In this document: one piece after another, positions 1 to 8,163 of the stretch | Numbering within the stretch: position 1 is the first letter of the stretch | Layout: every line of letters begins with the position of its first letter | From: Rhodoferax sp. | Lineage (GTDB): Bacteria; Pseudomonadota; Gammaproteobacteria; Burkholderiales; Burkholderiaceae_C | Assembly (NCBI GenBank): GCA_028292305.1 | Contig: JAQGMQ010000920.1 | Location: 1-33,529, forward strand | Length of the DNA stretch: 33,529 nt | Direction of reading: 5' to 3' | The notes under the pieces: model-generated | What the model was told of the DNA's origin: nothing | The model's database searches: none | Seen by the model: the letters and a program-made list of their open reading frames with translations, nothing else | Made by a program: the position numbers and the translations under genes

Positions 1-2
1 CC

Positions 3-128
3 ACCGAAGCTGTGCGAAGCAGGATCCGCGCGGTCGTATGCTTCTGTTTCTACTATCACTCCGCCTACACCGTTGACCAGAAGGGTCAAGCCAATAAGTT
101 GTGGTGCGACAACATGGGCCGGTTTTAA
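3..128 (+). CDS. possible 3' end of a gene cut by the left edge
   Basis: One frame is open from the left edge to a TAA at 126-128. It encodes about 41 residues rich in aromatic residues and cysteine, ending in LWCDNMGRF. The composition looks protein-like, but I recognise no family and another frame on the same strand is open over the same stretch. It could equally be noncoding. No terminator hairpin follows it. Confidence 0.2.
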   Translation, partial: TEAVRSRIRAVVCFCFYYHSAYTVDQKGQANKLWCDNMGRF

Positions 129-436
129 GAAGTCAATCCCGACAACAGTTGACTGAGGCGCCATCTGGGACATGCTTGTTCTACGTTGACTACAGTCCGG
201 GGCTACTGCCAATGGTCGGTCCGCGCTTCCGTGAACCGTTGAAGTAATGCATTTTTCTTTGACCCATGAGCGTCAGAGTTGAGAGATATCGATATCAAGT
301 TCGATCGCGGTTTGCTCCACAATCTTCTGCGGATGCGCCGCGTCCACTTTGGTGCTTCAGGCTGCCATCCTACAATTAAACGCACCAAAATTGCCCGCCC
401 GGCAGAGCTGTCGAAACTACGATCGCTGCATCACTA
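129..436. other. intergenic stretch, no convincing gene
   Basis: No reading frame here has a ribosome site and protein-like composition. The only structure I see is a perfect 12-base palindrome, GATATCGATATC, at 285-296, about 150 bases upstream of the first complete gene. It could be an operator, but a palindrome this short can also arise by chance. Confidence 0.4.
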
Positions 437-448
437 CAAAGGAGTTTC

Positions 449-1438
449 ATGAACGCAGCTTATGGCGCACGCGCCGAGGGATTGGGGAGGGTCGACGAGG
501 ATGGTGTCGTTAGCCACGCAAGCGTAAGCGGCGTGAGTTGGGGCGCGATCTTCGCGGGAGCCGCTGGCGCCGCAGCGCTCTCCCTCATCCTTCTTATCTT
601 GGGCACCGGGTTGGGTCTGTCGTCGGTTTCTCCTTGGGCGCAGTCGGGCATCGACGCTGGTACGTTCGGCGTGTCCACCATCATCTGGATCACTTTCACG
701 CAGCTCGCTGCCTCCGGCATGGGCGGCTACCTGGCTGGCCGGCTGCGGTCTAAATGGGTCGGCGTCCACACCGATGAGACCTACTTCCGCGATACGGCCC
801 ACGGCTTCCTGGCGTGGTCGGTGGCGACACTCGTGACGGCCGCCATGCTGACCTCCGCTATCGGCGCCATTGTGAGCGGTGGCGCGAAGGCCGGCGCGTC
901 GGGAGCTGGAAGTGCGGCGACCGCTGCCGTGACGGCGGGGGCGGCCGCGGCGGCGGGGTCCACATCCTCGGCGAGCGACTCAAACAGCTATTTCATCGAC
1001 TCGCTGTTCCGTAAGGCTGCGTCGCCCCAAGCCGCGCCCCAGCCCGACGCGGTCGCGCCCAATGCCGGCGCGAGTTCGGCCGGAGCTCCCGTGCCCAATG
1101 CTTCGGACGTTAGCGCCTCGACGGCCGAAGTGGCCCGCATCTTCTCCGCTGGCCTCAGCTCCAGCGCCGCACTGCCTGCCGACGACGTCAAATACGTCGG
1201 CCAAGTGGTGGCCCAGCGCGCTGGAATCTCGCAAGCCGATGCTGAAAAGCGCGTGACCGACACCTACGCCAAGGCGCAGGCCAAGATCGAGGAGGCCAAG
1301 ACCCAAGCCAAGGACGCGGCTGACAAGGCCCGTAAGGCGTCAGCGTACGCCGCCCTCTGGCTTTTCGTCTCGTTGCTGGCCGGCGCGTTTGTCGCCAGCC
1401 TGGCGGCCACCTACGGCGGCCGCCGCCGGGATCTTTAA
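449..1438 (+). CDS. Ala-rich multi-pass membrane protein, conserved hypothetical
   Basis: This 329-aa protein starts at an ATG seven bases after a good ribosome site (AAGGAG). Hydrophobic segments lie at about 30-53, 73-96, 119-143 and 298-323. Between the third and fourth is a low-complexity Ala/Ser/Gly linker (about 145-215), then a charged, Ala/Lys/Glu-rich helix (about 260-297) that could form a coiled coil. The conserved-looking patch YFRDTAHGFLAW precedes the third segment. I know similar uncharacterised membrane proteins from Burkholderiales, but no function can be assigned. The C-terminus is short and basic (GGRRRDL). A tiny hydrophobic-peptide gene follows after 18 bases and the pair ends in a terminator, so they are probably one transcript. 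Confidence 0.85.
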   Translation: MNAAYGARAEGLGRVDEDGVVSHASVSGVSWGAIFAGAAGAAALSLILLILGTGLGLSSVSPWAQSGIDAGTFGVSTIIWITFTQLAASGMGGYLAGRLRSKWVGVHTDETYFRDTAHGFLAWSVATLVTAAMLTSAIGAIVSGGAKAGASGAGSAATAAVTAGAAAAAGSTSSASDSNSYFIDSLFRKAASPQAAPQPDAVAPNAGASSAGAPVPNASDVSASTAEVARIFSAGLSSSAALPADDVKYVGQVVAQRAGISQADAEKRVTDTYAKAQAKIEEAKTQAKDAADKARKASAYAALWLFVSLLAGAFVASLAATYGGRRRDL

Positions 1439-1456
1439 CCCACCAAGGAGACTCTC

Positions 1457-1531
1457 ATGCGATCACTGCTCTTATTATTTCTGGGCATCCCAATTCCCAT
1501 CATCATCCTTATCGCGCTTTTCGTGCATTGA
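1457..1531 (+). CDS. 24-residue hydrophobic membrane peptide
   Basis: A very short gene encodes M-R-S followed by an almost wholly aliphatic helix containing GIPIPIIILIALF and ending VH. A strong ribosome site (AAGGAG) lies six bases before the ATG. It begins 18 bases after the Ala-rich membrane protein, and a perfect terminator hairpin starts only five bases after its stop. The ribosome site, position and terminator argue for real translation. It is long enough for one membrane span. The role is unknown; a regulatory or accessory subunit of the preceding membrane protein is a guess from context. Confidence 0.7.
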   Translation: MRSLLLLFLGIPIPIIILIALFVH

Positions 1532-1535
1532 TAAC

Positions 1536-1560
1536 AAGGGAGCCTTCTGGCTCCCTTTTT
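1536..1560 (+). terminator. rho-independent terminator
   Basis: A perfect 9-bp stem (AAGGGAGCC / GGCTCCCTT) with a four-base loop (TTCT) runs into five T residues. It closes the two-gene unit of the membrane protein and the 24-residue peptide. Confidence 0.9.
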
Positions 1561-1667
1561 CATTCCGCCGGCCGCGCGTAGGAGCGAGCGCACGCCTACT
1601 GGGCTGTGGCGCCTATCGGTTTCGAAGAGACACCAGCCCATAGTCGTGTCACACATACAAGGCTCGC

Positions 1668-3125
1668 ATGTCCCACGACCTCATAGAACGACTCCCTACC
1701 ACCGCACCATCCTCCACCAAAAGCGCTTTGTCCGCAGACCTGCCTGAGCACGCATCCCTCCACAAGAGGCTCTTCGCGGGCATTCCTGCTTCCACCCTGC
1801 AAGCCGAGGCGGCCTCCTTTCTTCGGTCCCAAATTGATCTGCTGGATCCGGCCGGCTGCGATCTGCCCGAATCGCCTGAAGGACTCGAGCAGTGGATGGC
1901 CGACGGGGCCACGGGCGCGACCGACAAATACGCGGCCTACCTCGACGCCCGCAAGGCTGGCGCGCCGCGCCGCTTTTTTACCAACCGCGCCCACGCCCTG
2001 TATTTCCTGAGGGCCGTCGCGCCCACCAAGTTGGCCGATGGCTCATGGCTCTACGGCCTACTGCAGCACTGGCGCAATCCCAAGTTTTCCGATCTGATCC
2101 GCACTTACGTCGAGGAATTGGGCGAAGGCGCGTCCGACAAGAACCACGTGGTCCTCTACCGGCAATTGCTGGCGCGGCACGGCCTGGATCCCGTTGAGGA
2201 TCTGCCCGACGCTTTCTACACGCAGGGGGCGGTTCAACTGAGCCTCGCCTGCAACGCCGAGGAGTTCTTGCCGGAAGTAATCGGGTTCAACCTGGGCTAC
2301 GAGCAGTTGCCGCTGCACCTGCTCATCACGGCTTACGAGCTCAATGAGCTCGGCATCGATCCTTACTATTTCACGCTGCACGTGACGGTCGACAACGCCG
2401 ACACTGGTCATGCCAAACGCGCGGTGCAGGCGACGTTGGACAACCTTCCCCGCATCGGCGACCCCGCGGATTTCTGGCGCAGGGCGCGCGTCGGCTATCA
2501 GTTAAGCAACGCCGGCCTGGGCACGAACGACGTCATCGCCAATTTCGACATCGGCGCCGAGGTGGTTCGGATTTTCAAGCACAAGAGCGGCGCGGGACAA
2601 GGCGCCCATTCCGACTATTGCCGCGTCGCGGGACGCAGCGTGAATGACTGGCTGTCCGACCCAGAAAACATCCCCGCCTTCCTGGCGGCTTTGGAGGCGG
2701 CTGGCTGGATCAAGCGGGGAGCGCCGGCCGAGGAGAGCAGATTCTGGGGATTGCTTCTGGGCGACCGCGCGGAGATGTTCGGCGTGTTCAGCAGCTACGA
2801 GCTTCAGGTGATCCACGATTGGATTCGGGGTGACGCCAGCGCGGACGGCAAGCCCTTCACCGAGGAGCCGAGCGCGGATGGTCAGCCAAGGCGCCCGAGC
2901 TTTCGCGTGGCAGCCCGTCTCGCCGCAGCGCGGGGACAATCCCCTCTCGCCACCGAGCCTGCACACGACACGCTGGACAGCGATCTGCAGGCCCTGGCAG
3001 AGCAGCTGCCTGGATTGGACGAGGACGGGCAGGCCGCGATGCTCGTGCAAGCCATGGCGCCCTCACAGCACTGGACGCTGGCGGGGTTGAGGGCGACGCA
3101 GTTGTTCGTCGAGCGTTCGCGCTGA
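1668..3125 (+). CDS. iron-containing redox enzyme, heme-oxygenase-like diiron family
   Basis: This 485-aa protein resembles the Haem_oxygenas_2 / heme-oxygenase-like diiron oxidase superfamily, helical-bundle proteins that bind two irons and oxidise small substrates. The ligand pattern is visible: E153 in EELGEG and H160 on one helix; E198/E199, E203 and E212 in the next helices; and H238, D242 and H248 in the run HVTVDNADTGH. The last motif is the most diagnostic. Family cores are usually 220-350 residues; this one has extra N- and C-terminal parts, the latter (about 390-485) probably less ordered. The substrate cannot be told from sequence. It stands alone, convergent with the exonuclease III gene. 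The ATG at 1668 is the first in frame; no strong ribosome site is seen. Confidence 0.8.
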   Translation: MSHDLIERLPTTAPSSTKSALSADLPEHASLHKRLFAGIPASTLQAEAASFLRSQIDLLDPAGCDLPESPEGLEQWMADGATGATDKYAAYLDARKAGAPRRFFTNRAHALYFLRAVAPTKLADGSWLYGLLQHWRNPKFSDLIRTYVEELGEGASDKNHVVLYRQLLARHGLDPVEDLPDAFYTQGAVQLSLACNAEEFLPEVIGFNLGYEQLPLHLLITAYELNELGIDPYYFTLHVTVDNADTGHAKRAVQATLDNLPRIGDPADFWRRARVGYQLSNAGLGTNDVIANFDIGAEVVRIFKHKSGAGQGAHSDYCRVAGRSVNDWLSDPENIPAFLAALEAAGWIKRGAPAEESRFWGLLLGDRAEMFGVFSSYELQVIHDWIRGDASADGKPFTEEPSADGQPRRPSFRVAARLAAARGQSPLATEPAHDTLDSDLQALAEQLPGLDEDGQAAMLVQAMAPSQHWTLAGLRATQLFVERSR

Positions 3126-3172
3126 ATCCGAGGAAATCGTTGCGGCGCCCGGGCGCGCATAGCTCCCTCTCG

Positions 3173-3946
3173 CTAGTCTTTGAGCTCTATCCACGTCGGA
3201 GCATGATCACTCGGCTTCTCCAGGGCGCGCACGAACCTGTCCACCCCAGCGGACACCATCTTTTTGGAGACGGTCGGGCTCATGAGCAGATGGTCGATGC
3301 GCAAGCCCGCGTCGCGGTCAAAGTGATTTCTAAAATAATCCCAGAACGTGAAGATGGGCTTGTCTGGGGACTGTTTGTAGAGGGCGTCGGTCCAACCCTG
3401 CTTCAAAAGGCGCTGATAGGCTTCGCGGCTTCCGGGTTGAAGAAGTGCGTCCTTCTTCCAGGACATCGGCGAGTAAATGTCCGCATCGGTGGGGACCACG
3501 TTGTAATCCCCGGCCAACACGACGGGATGTTTTGATTTCAACAATGCTGCCGCATGGGCGTTGAAGCGCTCGAACCATTCGAGCTTGTAGTCGAATTTGG
3601 GACCTGGCTGGGGATTGCCATTCGGCAGATACAGGCAGCCGATCAACATTCCGTGCACAGCCGCTTCGAGGTAGCGGCTCTGCGTGGGGTCCGGGTCGTC
3701 GGGCAATCCCCTTCGAATTTCCAGCGGCTGCGAGCCCTTAGCCAGAATCGCCACGCCGTTCCAGGATTTCTGCCCGTGCACCAGCGCTTCATATCCAGCT
3801 TCCTCGACCGCCTCGCGCGGAAAGTCGGCGGTCTGGCATTTGAGTTCCTGCAGACATACGATGTCAGGCTGGGTCTCGGCGAGCCATGCCGTGAGGATTT
3901 TGATTCGGTTTCGAACGCCGTTGATGTTGAAGGTCGCGATGCGCAT
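3173..3946 (-). CDS. xthA: exodeoxyribonuclease III (AP endonuclease family)
   Basis: This 257-aa protein is full length for exonuclease III, which cuts DNA at abasic sites and trims 3' ends and blocked 3' termini. Active-site residues of the exonuclease-endonuclease-phosphatase fold are all present: N7 in FNING, E34 in LQELK, Y106 in LYLPNG, D147 and N149 in GDYNVVP, D218 in RIDHLL, and D247-H248 in SDHAP. It is the last gene of a minus-strand operon, 12 bases after the unknown 103-aa protein and downstream of ligase D. A 3'-end processing nuclease beside an end-joining ligase fits a joint repair role. No unusual residues are seen. Confidence 0.95.
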   Translation of the reverse strand: MRIATFNINGVRNRIKILTAWLAETQPDIVCLQELKCQTADFPREAVEEAGYEALVHGQKSWNGVAILAKGSQPLEIRRGLPDDPDPTQSRYLEAAVHGMLIGCLYLPNGNPQPGPKFDYKLEWFERFNAHAAALLKSKHPVVLAGDYNVVPTDADIYSPMSWKKDALLQPGSREAYQRLLKQGWTDALYKQSPDKPIFTFWDYFRNHFDRDAGLRIDHLLMSPTVSKKMVSAGVDRFVRALEKPSDHAPTWIELKD

Positions 3947-3958
3947 GGACGGCGCTTT

Positions 3959-4270
3959 CTATTGAAGGTCGGTCGAGGCCCAGGCCACCTCGTAGATTTC
4001 ACTCAAGGCGGCGACGGTTCGCGCCAGCGCAGCCATGCGAACGCACTCTTCGTCGGCGTCACATGCGCCAAGATCGAACACTGCGACGCGCCAGTTTCGG
4101 TCCGCGCCCGTTCCGGGCATAAGGGCCTCAACCTTCATGCCGCCGGCGACTTTCAGCAGGCGCGCATTGATGACGTCCAGGAGGGTCGTCTCCGCGAGGC
4201 GGGATTTGCCGACGGCCTCCCGCCAATCGACGATGTCCAACTGCAGAGAAATAGCCGTTTGCTTTTTCAC
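3959..4270 (-). CDS. unknown 103-aa protein coupled to ligase D
   Basis: This frame starts at a GTG that overlaps the ligase D stop codon (GTGA, four shared bases) and ends 12 bases before exonuclease III. Longer readings starting upstream would lie inside ligase D, so the overlapping GTG is the natural start and suggests translational coupling. The product begins with a Lys-rich MKKQTAIS and is soluble-looking, mixed alpha/beta, with patches LLDVINARLLKVAGG, NWRVAVFDLGACDADEE and a helical tail ending ASTDLQ. There is no signal peptide or membrane span. I recognise no family. Its position between two DNA-repair enzymes suggests an accessory repair role, which is inference only. Confidence 0.7.
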   Translation of the reverse strand: MKKQTAISLQLDIVDWREAVGKSRLAETTLLDVINARLLKVAGGMKVEALMPGTGADRNWRVAVFDLGACDADEECVRMAALARTVAALSEIYEVAWASTDLQ

Positions 4271-6801
4271 GGTTTGAAGCCCAGCGTCTTCATGGCCGCC
4301 GTCAGCGACCGGGCCGCCCTTGCATACCCCGCCCAAGGCTCGTTGCCCTTGTCCAAGCGCGTCTGGGCGCTTCTGACCGTCCAATGGTCGCCGCCGCGCA
4401 GGGCGGGCAGCTCCGCCCATTCCACCGGCACCGAGATGCCCAAGCCGGGCCGCGCCCGCGCCGACCAGGCGCAGACTGTGGTCGCGCCAAGGCCGTTGCG
4501 CAAGTAATCGATGAAGATTTTGCCCACCCGGTTTTTCGGGCCGCTCTTGCTAACGAACATCTTTGGGAGGGTGCGTGAGAGGTGTGTCACCACCGCCTGG
4601 GAGAAGCCTTTGGCCGCGTCCCAGTCGTGCGTCTTCTTGATCGGCACCACCACGTGCAGGCCCTTGCCGCCGCTGGTCTTCAGGAACGCAGGCAACCCCA
4701 GCTGCTCGAGGAACAGATGCATGACGTGGGCCGCCTCCTGGATAGCTTTCCAATCGACCCCTTCGCCAGGGTCAAGGTCGAAGATGATCCGGTCGGGATG
4801 CTCGAAGGAGGAGGTCGACGTGTTGAGTGTGTGGATTTCCACGACGTTCCACTGCGCGGCCGAGAGAAGCCCTTCCCTGCCGGCGACCTCCAGCATCGCC
4901 GGGTGGCTCATGTAAAGGGCGGGGTCGAGCTGGCGAATGCCCGGCAGCTTCTCGACCTCGGCATGCTTCTGGAAAAACAGCTGGCCGCCGATGCCGGCGG
5001 GCGCGCGCACCAGCGAGACCGGCCGGCCTTTAAGGTGCTCCATCATCAGGCCCCCGATGAGGCCGTAGTAGCGGACTAGCTCCAACTTCGTAATGCCGGA
5101 GCTCGCGTCGATCACCCGCTCGGGGTTGGTGACGCGCAGCTTGGTGGACAAGGCCTGCGAGGCTTCGTCCCGCGCCGCCGCTTTCTTCGCGGGCGTCTGC
5201 TTGGGCGCCTTCGGCGCGCTCACCGCGCGCTCGCGGACGATGGACTTGGCCGGCTTGTCGGTCCGCAGACCATGGAACACGGAGTGGCGGATGTGGTTGT
5301 CGTTGGTCCACTCGGCGAACGTGACCTCCGCGACCATGGTCGGCTTGACCCAGTGCGGCCGTCCGATGATCCCAACTTTCGACCCGAAGGGACTGGCGCT
5401 CGCCACGACCTTGTCCAGCTTCGCCTTGATGTCGGCCAGCACTTCCTGGTTGAAGCCCGTGCCGACGTTTCCCGCGTAGACCAGCCGACCCATATCGTCG
5501 TGCACACCCAACAGCAGCGACCCGATGCCGGAGCGCGACCCTTTCGGATCCGTCCACCCACCGATGACGAACTCTTGCCGATGGCTGCATTTGAGCTTGA
5601 TCCAGGTCGGCGAGCGCGACGAGGTGTAGGTCGAATCCTTGCGCTTGCCGATCACACCCTCGAGGCCCAGCTGGCAGGCCGACTTGACCAAGCTCGCCGG
5701 GGGCGCGTCGAAGCTCTCGCTGAACCGCACGGCGTCCGAGCCTTCGCCCAAAGCGTCTTTCAGCAGCGCGCGGCGGGCTTCCAGCGGAACCCCGCGCAGG
5801 TTGTAGCCATTCAGGTAGGGCGCATCGAACACAAAGTAGGCGATGTCGTTGGCTCGGGCCGAGTCGAACGCGTTTTGCAGCGCGCCGAAGTTGGGGATGC
5901 CATGCTCGTCGGCGACGATGATCTCGCCGTCATACCAGCCTGCGGGGAGCTTCAACTTCTTGATCGAGGCATGCAGGGGCTTTAGCTTGGAGGTCCAGTC
6001 GTTGCCATTGCGGGTGAACAACTGGACGTCGTCGCCATCGACCCGAGACAGCAGGCGATAGCCATCGAATTTTGACTCCCACGCCCAGTCCTCGAAGTCC
6101 GACGGCGGGCTGTCTGCCAGGGTGGCAAGCTGGGGGGCCAGCTTGGCGGGGAGGGCGGCTTTCACGGCTTCGGGATGGGGGGTCTCGGCGTCGTCCGATG
6201 CGGGGGCGGAAGAGGCCGGTTTATTTGAGAGCTGGATCTTTGTCTTCGCGGGGGCGTCCAGGTCCTTGACGCTGTCGGGGAATTGGTCGACGACGCTGAA
6301 TTCACTAGCCGACTTGACGAACTGATCCTTCTCCTTGATCAGCAGCCAGGCTTCTTGCTTCTCACGGTTTTTGATTCGGATGAGCGCCCACTTGCCGCGC
6401 ATCTTGAATCCCAGCATCTCGAATTTGAGGTTGCCGTCCTTGTAGCCCTGGTGGGGATCGCCGATCGGCGTCCAGATGCCCTTGTCCCAGATGATCACTT
6501 TGCCCGCGCCATATTGCTTCGGCGGAATAGTGCCCTCGAACGCGGAGTAGGAGATGGGGTGGTCCTCGACGTGGACCGCCATGCGCTTCTCCGTGGGGTC
6601 GTAGCTCGGGCCTTTGGGGACGGCCCAGCTCTTCATGGTCCCGTCGAGTTCCAGCCGGAAGTCGTAGTGCAGCCGGCTGGCCCAATGCTTCTGGATCACG
6701 AAGTTCAAATGTGCGCCCCCCTCGTCCCCGCCCTCCGCGGGCTCCGAGGTGATGCCGAAATCGCGCTTGGACTTGTAGAGGGCGAGCTTGTCTTCAGCCA
6801 T
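4267..6801 (-). CDS. ligD: ATP-dependent DNA ligase D (PE-LIG-POL)
   Basis: This 844-aa protein has all three ligase D modules, in the order known from Pseudomonas aeruginosa. The 3'-phosphoesterase comes first (about 30-155; H39, H45, D47, R49, H81), the ATP-dependent ligase next (about 215-520; adenylated lysine K244 in SKFDGYR), then the polymerase/primase (about 550-844; D675 and D677 in FDLDPG, H716 after TSGGKG, D765 in IDYLRN). Such enzymes repair double-strand breaks with Ku by non-homologous end joining. I chose the ATG at 6801 because GGAG precedes it and a longer start would overlap the DUF3606 gene; the gap is 16 bases. No Ku gene is visible in the window. Confidence 0.95.
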   Translation of the reverse strand: MAEDKLALYKSKRDFGITSEPAEGGDEGGAHLNFVIQKHWASRLHYDFRLELDGTMKSWAVPKGPSYDPTEKRMAVHVEDHPISYSAFEGTIPPKQYGAGKVIIWDKGIWTPIGDPHQGYKDGNLKFEMLGFKMRGKWALIRIKNREKQEAWLLIKEKDQFVKSASEFSVVDQFPDSVKDLDAPAKTKIQLSNKPASSAPASDDAETPHPEAVKAALPAKLAPQLATLADSPPSDFEDWAWESKFDGYRLLSRVDGDDVQLFTRNGNDWTSKLKPLHASIKKLKLPAGWYDGEIIVADEHGIPNFGALQNAFDSARANDIAYFVFDAPYLNGYNLRGVPLEARRALLKDALGEGSDAVRFSESFDAPPASLVKSACQLGLEGVIGKRKDSTYTSSRSPTWIKLKCSHRQEFVIGGWTDPKGSRSGIGSLLLGVHDDMGRLVYAGNVGTGFNQEVLADIKAKLDKVVASASPFGSKVGIIGRPHWVKPTMVAEVTFAEWTNDNHIRHSVFHGLRTDKPAKSIVRERAVSAPKAPKQTPAKKAAARDEASQALSTKLRVTNPERVIDASSGITKLELVRYYGLIGGLMMEHLKGRPVSLVRAPAGIGGQLFFQKHAEVEKLPGIRQLDPALYMSHPAMLEVAGREGLLSAAQWNVVEIHTLNTSTSSFEHPDRIIFDLDPGEGVDWKAIQEAAHVMHLFLEQLGLPAFLKTSGGKGLHVVVPIKKTHDWDAAKGFSQAVVTHLSRTLPKMFVSKSGPKNRVGKIFIDYLRNGLGATTVCAWSARARPGLGISVPVEWAELPALRGGDHWTVRSAQTRLDKGNEPWAGYARAARSLTAAMKTLGFKP

Positions 6802-6817
6802 CGCGACTCCGCTGGGT

Positions 6818-7000
6818 CTACTTGCCTCTTTTGAGATGAGCCTCCACCGCGGCGGCACTGGTGCCCACGGCCTTGACGGCCGCTTTCAGCTCCTCGTGGC
6901 TGACCTCGAATTTTTTGCTCCAGTCGCGCAACTCGTAGTCCTCATTCACGTTGATGCGCGAGCGGTCCTGTCCGGCGGATTTGGTCTTGTCGTCTGCCAT
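6818..7000 (-). CDS. DUF3606 small protein
   Basis: This 60-aa protein has the DUF3606 look: a polar N-terminus, then INVNEDYELRDWSKKF, a helical stretch with VSHEELKAAVKAVG, and a basic end (LKRGK). The ATG at 7000 has an excellent ribosome site (AAGGAG); an in-frame start seven codons earlier lies upstream of that site and is less likely. It lies 22 bases after hemerythrin A and 16 before ligase D, so it is probably co-transcribed with both. Family members are small uncharacterised soluble proteins; the order of helices recalls a DNA- or protein-binding helix-turn-helix, but this is not established. Confidence 0.8.
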   Translation of the reverse strand: MADDKTKSAGQDRSRINVNEDYELRDWSKKFEVSHEELKAAVKAVGTSAAAVEAHLKRGK

Positions 7001-7022
7001 GGTGGTCTCCTTGGTTTGCAAA

Positions 7023-7505
7023 TCAGATTCGGGCGGCCATCAGTTCCTGTTTTCGAGCGAGCATTTTTTCGCCAAGCGCAAACATGTCCAGTTTTGTCGC
7101 TTTAACCTTCGGAAACATTTCGTTCTGCTCCTCCTTGACATGGTGCTTGACGTATTCCCCCATGACCTTGACCTTGGCGTCATACATCTCGCCGTCTGGC
7201 TCGACTCCCTCAACCTGCGCAATTAAATCTTTTAAGGTGGCGTGCTCGACCGTAGCTTCGGGCACCAGCTCTTTGTCTTTCAAAGGCGCCTTTACCGCAG
7301 GATAAAAGATCTCTTCCTCGATTTCCGCATGTACCGTGAGCTCCCGGCAAATCTGTGCCACGATCTTGGATTTCTTTGCAGAGGAGCGTGCACCTTCGAA
7401 CTCCTCGAAGAGATCGCTCACCAGCTTGCGATCGGCGCGAAGGATAGCGGTCGCCTCCCCGGGCTGAACAGTTTTTTTCGCGCTAGGTTTTTTTGCAGTG
7501 GCCAT
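7023..7505 (-). CDS. hemerythrin domain protein, copy A
   Basis: This 160-aa protein has a short Lys/Ala-rich head (1-20) and one hemerythrin HHE four-helix domain (about 20-130). Such domains carry a diiron site that binds oxygen or senses oxygen, nitric oxide or iron. Candidate ligands are H59, E63, H88, H121/H122 and E125/E126. Position 26, where the family usually has the first ligand histidine (ADH), is arginine (ADR, codon CGC); copy B at 26639-27121 keeps histidine (CAC). The copies match at 140 of 160 residues. The ATG follows AAAGGA. It is the first gene of the repair operon that runs through ligase D, so its promoter probably lies in the 7506-7650 region. Confidence 0.9.
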   Translation of the reverse strand: MATAKKPSAKKTVQPGEATAILRADRKLVSDLFEEFEGARSSAKKSKIVAQICRELTVHAEIEEEIFYPAVKAPLKDKELVPEATVEHATLKDLIAQVEGVEPDGEMYDAKVKVMGEYVKHHVKEEQNEMFPKVKATKLDMFALGEKMLARKQELMAARI

Positions 7506-7783
7506 GATGATTCCTTTTGTCGCGGGGCCGGCGATCGCCAGCTGCCCAGGATGATTCCTGCAGGGTTCCATCGTTCGCGTCGGAATTCAGCTTGGATGGA
7601 TGTAGGCCTGCTACCGATGCGATTTGGGGTGCTGCTTGCCAGCGACAACGGGCGAGCTACAGGGCGTTGACCTACGCGGGTCCCTGGCGCCTTGCCCGCG
7701 CTTTCGCTTTAATTGCCGAAGACGTTGAATTGCTATCCAAATTTGAGTTCTCGCCATGAAACTCAGGCGCGGACCGCCAGTTA

Positions 7784-7920
7784 TGCCGGCAAATTCCCCA
7801 ACAGTGAGGTTCGAAAGCACGTAGCGTCTTGGCTTCGCGGCAGGAGCCACGACAGCCAGCCAGAACAAACGTGAAGCCAAGCAGGCCCGACTCCACGCCT
7901 GGCACGACCATCAAATTCCC
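7784..7920 (-). pseudogene. decayed copy of a small overlapping membrane-gene pair
   Basis: Read on the minus strand, this stretch matches 22143-22275. In one frame it gives VPGVESGLLGFTFV (intact locus: VPGMESALLGFAFV). In the second, overlapping frame, from a GTG at 7850, it gives APAAKPRRYVLSNLTVGEF (intact locus: MAPTAKAKTAAILSNLIVGVF). Both frames lose the match on either side, so only the junction of the pair survives. The rest of 7506-8163 holds no gene I can support; its part next to 7505 is the hemerythrin A leader. Confidence 0.65.
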
Positions 7921-8163
7921 GGTCGGTGCATGCATCGTTCGGCTGGTGAACAACGCCGGGCACGGGGCACCCCGGCCACCAGCACTTGTCCCCGCAGCAC
8001 TAGAAGCTCGGCTCCTACGCCGAGCAGTTTGGCTAACTTCAGAATGGGAAACGAATTTGCCCACTAGGCAGAGCGGTCCTCGAATATCGTGAGGAGGACA
8101 TGCAATGCGGAATTCCGCCTTACGATGTTTGCAGAAATCTTGAGTTACTGAAAAAAGCGAACA

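Noticed and set aside
1435..1656. Minus-strand frame of 73 residues
   Set aside because: It runs antisense through the 24-residue peptide gene and its terminator, and has no ribosome site.
3145..3156. Palindrome GCGCCCGGGCGC between convergent genes
   Set aside because: It has no loop and no T-run, and GC-rich palindromes of this size are common in such DNA.
3554..4507. Plus-strand frame of 317 residues
   Set aside because: It is antisense to exonuclease III, the 103-aa gene and the end of ligase D, all of which have motifs or coupling evidence.
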